64,000 nt of DNA from Bacteroidetes bacterium HGW-Bacteroidetes-6 (GTDB lineage: Bacteria; Bacteroidota; Bacteroidia; Bacteroidales; DTU049): positions 1 through 64,000 of the forward strand of contig PHDB01000009.1 in the NCBI GenBank assembly GCA_002842495.1, in the 5' to 3' direction. Within the stretch, counting starts at the first letter, position 1. Every line of letters begins with the position of its first letter. Under the pieces are notes generated by a model. The model saw only the letters and a list, made by a program, of their open reading frames with translations, was not told where the DNA came from and searched no databases. Made by a program: the position numbers and the translations under genes. Of the stretch, positions 37,946 through 44,013 are shown in pieces.

Positions 37946-37953
37946 CAAAGGTA
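37946..37953 (-). promoter_or_regulatory. -7 box (TACCTTTG) upstream of mrp
   Basis: Exact TAnnTTTG match on the minus strand, 38 bp before the mrp ATG. It supports the chosen start. No -33 element at the usual spacing. Confidence 0.5.
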
Positions 37954-38057
37954 GAAAATAATTGACAAAAATGGGAGCTGTGTGGCAAATGAAGAATGAT
38001 ATTTACCACCCTGTGAATAGGTGAACTATTGAAAAACAAAACTCAGAACATCGACAG

Positions 38058-39398
38058 CTACGAATCCGTTTCCTTCGGTTTCTTTTTCAGTTGCTGTTTT
38101 GTATTTTCTTTCAGCTTTTCATCGATCCGTTCCTTCATTTCGCCGGCGTTCAGCTCTTTCACTTCGCCTTTCTGAAAAACGTTTACCGTGCCGTATTCAC
38201 CGTCAAAACCTTCCGCGATGTTCACCCTGCGCTCACGCATGCGCTGCAATGCGGCGGCCAGCATCTTTTCGCCGGCGGCGGCTACGTCGTCAATGCTTTT
38301 TTCCATCAGGATATGCGTTTCGTTGCCCAGCTTTTTCAGGAGTTCGGCGTACCGTTGTTCCACTTTTTTCGATGCCGGCGACGCTCCTTCGATCTCTGCG
38401 ATCAGCTCTTTCAGCGGAATGATGGGATAAAACGCCTTGCGGTCTGGTCGTTCTTCCACATCGGTGCGGTTGCAGAGTTTCGCAATGCGGCTCATCACGC
38501 CGATGGTCAGCCCGCGTCCGCAAACCGGGCAGCGGCCCCGGTGTTCGATCGTTTTCACGGGGTCGAAACACACGTTGCATTTCCGGTGTCCGTCGTAGTG
38601 GTATTTTCCCACCTGCGGATAGGTGTCCACGGTTCCCAGAAAGCCGTTTCCTGAGGCGATGGCGTCCGTGATCGCACCATACGACAGCTCCGTATCGAAA
38701 TAATTGGCATTGCGTCCGAGCTTTTCGGGCGAATGGGCGTCGGAATTGGAAAGCAGCGTGTATCCGTCGAGCGAAGATACCATCCAGTTCATGGGAGCAT
38801 CGGTCGAAAGGCCGGTCTCAATGGCGTGAATGTGCGGAGCCAGATCGGCGTAACATTCCTGAATGCTGTCAAAGCCCGATTTGGAACCCATGGCCGAAAA
38901 CCACGGTGTCCAGATGTGAGCCGGAAAGAAAAAGATATTTTCATTGGCTTCCAGGGCGATCTCAAGCAGGTCGCGGGAATCAAGTCCGAGAATGGGTCGC
39001 CCGTCGGATCTCAGGTTCCCGCCGAGGCTTTCGAGCTGCCGGTTTATCTTCTCTGCGGTCTCAAAATCCGGCGCCAGGATCACGTTATGCACCTTCCGAA
39101 CCTTGTCTCCTTTTTTGTAGATGTTGCTGATCTCGGCCGACAGCAGGAAACGGACGGGCAGTGTTTCGTCAATGAATGAATTCAGTTTGTATTCGTCTTT
39201 CAGGCGGAACAGACCTTCTTCCGCGGGTTCCAGCTTTTCTTTCAGCTCGGCCAGCCATCCGGCGTGGGTGAAATCGCCTGTGCCGATCACCTGCAGGCCC
39301 TTGATGCGCCCCGAAAGTTCAAGATGCTCTGGAGTGAGCTCCTTGCTGGTTGCCCGCGAATAATGGGAATGTATATGAAAATCGCCGAAGAATTTCAT
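38058..39398 (-). CDS. Endonuclease Q family (PHP-domain) DNA repair nuclease
   Basis: 446 residues. PHP domain with metal ligands in GDFHIHSHYSRATSK, TGDFTHAGW, LLSAEISN and SNSDAHSPEKLG; then a zinc finger from CNVCFDP and CPVCGRGLT followed by IGVMSRI; a helical charged tail closes the protein. This architecture matches EndoQ (formerly TIGR00375), which nicks DNA 5' of deaminated bases (uracil, hypoxanthine, xanthine) and was characterised from Thermococcales and some Bacillus. ATG at 39398; the promoter pair upstream supports it. Markedly richer in G+C than mrp. Confidence 0.85.
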   Translation of the reverse strand: MKFFGDFHIHSHYSRATSKELTPEHLELSGRIKGLQVIGTGDFTHAGWLAELKEKLEPAEEGLFRLKDEYKLNSFIDETLPVRFLLSAEISNIYKKGDKVRKVHNVILAPDFETAEKINRQLESLGGNLRSDGRPILGLDSRDLLEIALEANENIFFFPAHIWTPWFSAMGSKSGFDSIQECYADLAPHIHAIETGLSTDAPMNWMVSSLDGYTLLSNSDAHSPEKLGRNANYFDTELSYGAITDAIASGNGFLGTVDTYPQVGKYHYDGHRKCNVCFDPVKTIEHRGRCPVCGRGLTIGVMSRIAKLCNRTDVEERPDRKAFYPIIPLKELIAEIEGASPASKKVEQRYAELLKKLGNETHILMEKSIDDVAAAGEKMLAAALQRMRERRVNIAEGFDGEYGTVNVFQKGEVKELNAGEMKERIDEKLKENTKQQLKKKPKETDS

Positions 39399-39436
39399 GG
39401 CTGTTGCTCTTTTTAACGGATAGGCTTCGCTTGTTA

Positions 39437-39470
39437 CAAAGGTAGGGGTTTTGGGGGAGATGAACGCAAA
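39437..39470 (-). promoter_or_regulatory. Promoter of the endonuclease Q gene
   Basis: TTTG (39467-39470) and TACCTTTG (39437-39444) on the minus strand, 22 bp apart, matching the Bacteroidota -33/-7 consensus. Lies 38 bp before the ATG. Confidence 0.65.
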
Positions 39471-39588
39471 ACAATGTGTGCAAAAAATATTGCACCACCT
39501 CAAGCTGGATAAAGTATTCCCTGATGCTTTGTGAGAATGTAATGTATTTATATGTGTAGAATTATTATTAATCGGAGTAATAACTTAC

Positions 39589-39618
39589 TTTGATTTATTA
39601 AATGTTATTATATATTTG
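39589..39618 (+). promoter_or_regulatory. Plus-strand promoter-like element without an obvious gene
   Basis: TTTG (39589-39592) and TATATTTG (39611-39618), 18 bp apart, an excellent match to the Bacteroidota consensus. Downstream plus-strand sequence has no good gene; it would run antisense to the deacetylase tail and gene. Confidence 0.45.
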
Positions 39619-39642
39619 CAGAAGCAAACTAACAACGGATAA

Positions 39643-39804
39643 CTATTTATTATAGCCGGGAGTAACTCTACCGGTCAGAACATCATTTAACAACTGCTTC
39701 TCTAATACAAGGGAAACAAGTCTTTTATTCTTTTCGGGTTGCTCCGGTAATGTCATTTCTGTTTTTTTATTGTTTCTATCCGGAGTGGGTTTCGTTGCTG
39801 TCAT
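39643..39804 (-). CDS. Possible small protein, or out-of-phase tail of the deacetylase
   Basis: A 53-codon frame with ATG at 39804; the frame is open back to 39855, that is, across the deacetylase stop codon. The product is hydrophilic, Lys- and Pro-rich, ending GRVTPGYNK, and not recognised. Removing one A from the seven-A run at the end of the deacetylase gene (39848-39854) would fuse the two frames. It may be a separate small gene, a slippage product or a frameshift relic. Confidence 0.35.
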   Translation of the reverse strand: MTATKPTPDRNNKKTEMTLPEQPEKNKRLVSLVLEKQLLNDVLTGRVTPGYNK

Positions 39805-39844
39805 CGCTTTTGCCGGTACCCGATTTTTTACGTAGATACTGTCA

Positions 39845-40771
39845 TCATTTTTTTCTCAGGTTTTGATACAACTCATAAATGTCCGTTATATCGGGCTCCT
39901 TCTGCATGAGAGATTGTCTTTCGTTTTTATCGCTCATCCATCGGTACACCCATGAAAAGCCCCATTTGCCCGTATATTGTTCGGGCTGGCTGTAAACCTC
40001 GTCTTTCATTGCTTCATCGAGGCTGATGAAGCTGTAACCTTTTTCTTTGAGATGTTGAATGAGAATGCCGATGCAGCAGGCGTTCAGGGAATTATCGTGG
40101 CATAAATAGATCTGGTTTACGGATCTTCCGTATTGCATTTGAGTAATTGAGTCGAAAAAATCAAAGTACTCAAGGGTTTTTGCAATGTACAAAGCGGCTG
40201 TTTTTTGAGCTTCCGTTGTATCCCCCTGTTTCAGATAATATTCATACAGGAAGTTGAAGACCCAGTCGGAACTTTCGATGGTGAACGGGGTGGAAATATA
40301 GCTATTTTCCGATAAAAAGGTCTGTATCTTCATTTGCTGCAACGAATCTTTTCCCAGGTCGTTGTACGGAAACCGGAAATATTTCAGCGGCTTGTGGTAT
40401 TTCTCCGCCAGTTTCCGCGACAGGCTGTCTCCTTTGGAGATATCGGCCGTAAATACGTCAAACCCTGCATCGGAATACCTCAGGTGGCTGAAGGTGTGGT
40501 TGCCCGGTGTAACATAATCCCGTTTGATCCATTGTTCCAGGAGATCAGTGTTTTCCGGAACAAACTCTGTGTTGTATATCAGCCCTTCGTTGATGAAAAC
40601 GGTAACGGGAACCGACAGCGAGTCCAGTTTACTCAACAACCGGGAGCGAAATCCGTTTTCCGGATAGATCGTTGTGTTTGGAATATCGTCAATGGTTATG
40701 GCAACCTGTTTCTGTGCGTGAATATGCTGGCACAGTATCAGGCTTAGTATTGTGACAATCAGTCTGTTCAT
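39845..40771 (-). CDS. Polysaccharide deacetylase-family (NodB fold) secreted protein
   Basis: 308 residues: signal peptide (LIVTILSLILCQHIHAQ), then a NodB-like barrel with AITIDDIPN (catalytic Asp pair), TPGNHTFSHLRYSD (HxxxH metal ligands) and FRFPYNDLG. A LCHDNSLNACCI stretch near the end may hold the last motif. It may deacetylate N-acetylated glycans in the periplasm or at the surface. ATG at 40771 lies 4 bp after the QueG-like stop; 47 residues of open frame upstream of it are not homologous. Its stop is followed by an out-of-phase open frame. Confidence 0.8.
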   Translation of the reverse strand: MNRLIVTILSLILCQHIHAQKQVAITIDDIPNTTIYPENGFRSRLLSKLDSLSVPVTVFINEGLIYNTEFVPENTDLLEQWIKRDYVTPGNHTFSHLRYSDAGFDVFTADISKGDSLSRKLAEKYHKPLKYFRFPYNDLGKDSLQQMKIQTFLSENSYISTPFTIESSDWVFNFLYEYYLKQGDTTEAQKTAALYIAKTLEYFDFFDSITQMQYGRSVNQIYLCHDNSLNACCIGILIQHLKEKGYSFISLDEAMKDEVYSQPEQYTGKWGFSWVYRWMSDKNERQSLMQKEPDITDIYELYQNLRKK

Positions 40772-40775
40772 TTGT

Positions 40776-41450
40776 TTATTCTTTTTTATTCCGGATATAT
40801 TTTTGCGTCCATGAGCAAAGAGCCAGGCATTGCATGCATGAAATGCACCGGAACACATCCACCAGCTCATCTCTCGGAATTTCGTTTGTCCAGACGGCCC
40901 CGCTGATAGCATTCACGGGGCAGATATCCCTGCAGACAGTGCAATCTCCGCACTGTGATTCGCCGGGTGTACAGGGTTCCGTTTCCAGCGGGGCATCGGT
41001 GAGAACGGAACACATGCTGACAGCACTTCCGTAGCGGGGCATGATTAACAGGTCGTGCTTGCCTATCCAGCCCAGACCGGCCAGGCCCGCAATGGTTTTG
41101 TGGGGCAGAGGAGTAATCTTCTTTTTTTCGTCGTAGTGCCCCGTTGCGCAGATGTTCTTCTCCGACTGTGAATAAGCGGAATAGCCTTTCTCTGAAAGAT
41201 AATCCGCAATGTCGTCGGCAAGGCGGTCAGTTTTTTTCTCTTTGAGACAGAATTCATCCTCTTCTGTACGGACGCGGACAGGTTCTTCGCTGATTGTACG
41301 GATGTAGCCGGGCGACAAAACAATACCCAGCAGAACAGCCCGGGGAAATTTTTTGTTCTGCTCTCCGGACAGCCGGGAGATATCCACGTAGTGAACGAAG
41401 TCGGCTCCGTGTTCCTTCAGTCTGGTCTTTATATCGCTTTCCAGTCCCAT
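40776..41450 (-). CDS. Short QueG-like 4Fe-4S double-cluster protein
   Basis: 224 residues. The C-terminal part has CGDCTVCRDICPVNAI and CISCMQCLALC, two ferredoxin-type cysteine sets as in epoxyqueuosine reductase, and AGLGWIGKHDLLI is the QueG core motif. It lacks the longer C-terminal helical-repeat part of true QueG (about 380 aa), so queuosine function is doubtful; many anaerobes carry such short relatives. The ATG at 41450 is used instead of a TTG three codons earlier. 17 bp after the GNAT gene. Confidence 0.75.
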   Translation of the reverse strand: MGLESDIKTRLKEHGADFVHYVDISRLSGEQNKKFPRAVLLGIVLSPGYIRTISEEPVRVRTEEDEFCLKEKKTDRLADDIADYLSEKGYSAYSQSEKNICATGHYDEKKKITPLPHKTIAGLAGLGWIGKHDLLIMPRYGSAVSMCSVLTDAPLETEPCTPGESQCGDCTVCRDICPVNAISGAVWTNEIPRDELVDVFRCISCMQCLALCSWTQKYIRNKKE

Positions 41451-41467
41451 CACCGGCAAAGATAGGA

Positions 41468-41920
41468 TTATTCCGGCTTTTTATACGCATCCGGATCATG
41501 CTTTTCCATCCATTTTTCCGGATTTTTTATGTTGGTCCATCCGTATTTTCTGTACAGTTCATGCGCATCAGCCGTCAGTAGTATCCAGCGCCGGAGCCCC
41601 TGCAGTTCCGGATGGGATATGATCGTTTCCATCATCCATTTCGAGAGACCCTGCCCACGGAATTCTTTCAGAATAAATACATCGCCCAGGTAGGCGACAC
41701 TTGAGAAATCGGAAATAACCCGGGCATAGCCGACCTGCCTGTCTCCATGAAATACCCCGAAGTTAAGTGAATGATCCATGGCCTTTTTCACCCTCTTCAC
41801 AGGTACGTTTTTGCACCAATAGGATTCTTCGGACAGGAACCGGTGGATAGTTGCCAGATCCATTTTTGACTTGTCTGTGGTAATAGTGAATTCACCGTTG
41901 GTTTCGGTCAGGATGTCCAT
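41468..41920 (-). CDS. GNAT family N-acetyltransferase
   Basis: 150 residues with the acetyl-CoA site VFILKEFRGQGLSKWMM and the closing HELYRKYGWTNIKNPEKWM typical of GNATs. Substrate unknown. ATG at 41920 is favoured; the frame upstream is extended by 23 residues without homology. Transcription from the nitrilase-like gene is stopped before it by the terminator at 42005-42038. Confidence 0.82.
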   Translation of the reverse strand: MDILTETNGEFTITTDKSKMDLATIHRFLSEESYWCKNVPVKRVKKAMDHSLNFGVFHGDRQVGYARVISDFSSVAYLGDVFILKEFRGQGLSKWMMETIISHPELQGLRRWILLTADAHELYRKYGWTNIKNPEKWMEKHDPDAYKKPE

Positions 41921-42004
41921 GGGATACGGTTTTGTTGTATCGTTTGTGTTTATGCAACGTCGGAAAGTGATGCTTATTGTACTTTTCATCCGTCCGGATC
42001 CGAT

Positions 42005-42038
42005 AAAAACATGGCAGACTGCAACAGTCTGCCATGTT
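42005..42038 (-). terminator. Intrinsic terminator of the nitrilase-like gene
   Basis: Near-perfect 14-bp stem AACATGGCAGACTG / CAGTCTGCCATGTT with a 3-nt loop; on the minus strand it is followed by TTTTT. Located 18 bp after the stop of the upstream gene. Confidence 0.9.
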
Positions 42039-42056
42039 TCAGCTATCTGCGAAATT

Positions 42057-43517
42057 TTAGTCTCCGCTCACATCCGAATAGTAATGCAATTCACCTGTGG
42101 TTGCTCCGAACAGATCCGTGGTTCCGTTCAGGCTGAAGATCTGGGCTTCGTACAGATCCGTCAGGGTATTCGAAGGTGTGTCCGGAGTACCTGTGTATGT
42201 TTCGGCTTTCTCGTTGTTCAACCCCAGGGCGTTGTTGAATCCTTCCACTTTCGATTCGTTTGTGCAGAAAGCCAGCTGGCTGTGGGAATAATAGGTCTGC
42301 CCGTCTTTTCCCGTCCATTTTGATTGCACCGATTTGTTGTAAACGCCGGTAGTGATGCCGGTGAATTTTCCCGCTTCTCCGTTAAGAATAACAGTACTTT
42401 CGTCTCCATATACCTTATATATTTTGTCGCATCCGTCGGCATTGAAAATGCGGCTGCTCCGGTCGGCTGCAACGGCATAATCCAGTATCTGCATCCCTCC
42501 CGAAGAGATGATCTGGTGCAGGATCGGATAGTTGTCGGCATCGGCTCCGTTCTGAATACACATATCAACAGTTCTCCTCAGTCGCTGTTTGCGGTGGTCG
42601 AGGCAAATCTCAAGGCCAATATCGGCATTCCACAGAAATTCGGGAGTGAAACGAGCATTTGTGGATAATCCGTCGGTCTGCTTGTCTCCTCCCAGGATGC
42701 TGATCGACGGGTAATTGGCCATCCATTCCGTGATCATACCGCCGTGTTCGATCCTGTTACCGTTGAATACGCCCATAGTGAGATCAACCGTCGATTCGTA
42801 CTGTTTCTCGCAGATGAAACTCTGCATTTCTGCCATCATGCTTCGGTTGAAAAAGAGATACACACCTCTGTTTCTAACCGTGCAGAGGGGATTTGCCCGG
42901 ACTACTTTCATGAAATCGTTAAGAGCATCGGACGAATTAACGCTTTTGTTCTGCGGTGTTTTTTTAGTGCGATTGAAAAGTTCACGATGCCAGGAAGCAG
43001 TGGTGTGTTGGTTTGAAGACATCTTCCGCATCAGATCCGTATCATCTGCCAGACAGTTGTTCAATTGCTGCAGGCGCTCCGTAACGGCGACTGAGGAGAG
43101 GAACTGATCGTAGTCGCTTACATTGCTGGTTAATACCGATCCGGAAAAGAAACTGTAGTAATTGTTGTCATTCGGAATGATAGCGGACAGTCTTCCTTTA
43201 AGCGTTTTCTGAATATACTCAACGGGATAATCCACGCCGTCCACTTTTACGTACGGATAAGGCCCCTGTTGGCATCTGAAAAAGAACTCGGGCACAATGA
43301 AAAACCGGTTGTAAGTTTTGTAATTCGGTAAAGCTCTCTGAAATGCATTAATGAGAATGTCGATCCGGGCATCAATGTCTTTTTTGATTTCCGCTGCCGA
43401 CGTGTTGCCGTTGATGCCGTCCCACCGGCCGACAACCCAACTGGAGTTTTCGTAAATACTTTGTAAATTGCTCGGTCCTGTATACAGGGACCAGGCCGTA
43501 AATTCAAATTGTTGCAT
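42057..43517 (-). CDS. Uncharacterised protein with nitrilase-like motifs
   Basis: 486 residues, no signal peptide or membrane segment. Two motifs resemble the carbon-nitrogen hydrolase superfamily: FFIVPEFFFR (about 73-82, a possible catalytic Glu) and IGLEICLDHRKQRL (about 296-309, a possible catalytic Cys). The catalytic Lys cannot be placed with confidence, and long insertions separate the motifs. The C-terminal 100 residues are Thr- and Tyr-rich. No recognised family or partner. Single-gene unit with a strong terminator, in the G+C-rich segment. Confidence 0.55.
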   Translation of the reverse strand: MQQFEFTAWSLYTGPSNLQSIYENSSWVVGRWDGINGNTSAAEIKKDIDARIDILINAFQRALPNYKTYNRFFIVPEFFFRCQQGPYPYVKVDGVDYPVEYIQKTLKGRLSAIIPNDNNYYSFFSGSVLTSNVSDYDQFLSSVAVTERLQQLNNCLADDTDLMRKMSSNQHTTASWHRELFNRTKKTPQNKSVNSSDALNDFMKVVRANPLCTVRNRGVYLFFNRSMMAEMQSFICEKQYESTVDLTMGVFNGNRIEHGGMITEWMANYPSISILGGDKQTDGLSTNARFTPEFLWNADIGLEICLDHRKQRLRRTVDMCIQNGADADNYPILHQIISSGGMQILDYAVAADRSSRIFNADGCDKIYKVYGDESTVILNGEAGKFTGITTGVYNKSVQSKWTGKDGQTYYSHSQLAFCTNESKVEGFNNALGLNNEKAETYTGTPDTPSNTLTDLYEAQIFSLNGTTDLFGATTGELHYYSDVSGD

Positions 43518-43584
43518 AATTGTTTGTTTTAGGGTTTGTATTTTATTTTAAGAGATCAGATCGAAAATTCAATATTGTCTATTC

Positions 43585-43746
43585 ATGAAATACTATATCC
43601 CGGGTACGGAGCTTTACTGTTTGGATTTTGCTATCCGGCAGATTTCCGGCGATGTTTTTTCAAAGTTAAGGATTCTTTTTTCCAAATACCCGGTTGACGG
43701 AAATCGTAACGATAAAATCCGTATTTATGACGAGGCGGTTTTATAG
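43585..43746 (+). CDS. Possible 53-residue protein
   Basis: ATG-started frame beginning Met-Lys-Tyr-Tyr-Ile-Pro-Gly, soluble, with a mixed charged composition and codon choice like the G+C-rich neighbours. Not recognised. It is divergent from the nitrilase-like gene. No ribosome site or promoter supports it strongly. Confidence 0.25.
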   Translation: MKYYIPGTELYCLDFAIRQISGDVFSKLRILFSKYPVDGNRNDKIRIYDEAVL

Positions 43747-43998
43747 GGGTATTTACGTAGAAAAGAGTTATGGGATATCTGCTGCCGGCGATAATTTTAT
43801 CTGTTTATATTTTACCAAAATAAAGTCCCTGCGGAATGATAAGATTTGATTTTTTGTAAAAACGAAGGTGCGTCTCGTCCTTAACGTGGATTTTCCTATT
43901 TCCCTATCCATTACAGCTCCTTCTTTTTGGCAGATAAAAGAGAAGTGCGTTTTCTTTTCGAAAGCAAAATCTCCCAATAATTGTCTCTGCAAAATAAT

Positions 43999-44006
43999 TA
44001 TCTTTG
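43999..44006 (+). promoter_or_regulatory. -7 box (TATCTTTG) upstream of uvrA
   Basis: Exact TAnnTTTG match 7 bp before the uvrA ATG, with a TTG 15 bp upstream (43981), slightly closer than usual. The short leader is unusual but the match is good. Confidence 0.5.
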
Positions 44007-44013
44007 CCTTTCG

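Larger units (their letters stand above)
39399..39844. other. Spacer between endonuclease Q and the deacetylase
   Basis: About 450 bp. It contains the EndoQ promoter, a plus-strand promoter-like pair (39589-39618) and an open minus-strand frame (39643-39846) that continues the deacetylase in a different phase. AT-rich around 39540-39620. Confidence 0.5.
43518..44013. other. Spacer between the nitrilase-like gene and uvrA
   Basis: About 500 bp holding one short plus-strand frame (43585-43746) and the uvrA -7 box. No other gene or repeat seen. Confidence 0.5.

Noticed and set aside
40776-41450. True epoxyqueuosine reductase
   Set aside because: Too short by about 150 residues and without the C-terminal part that binds tRNA.
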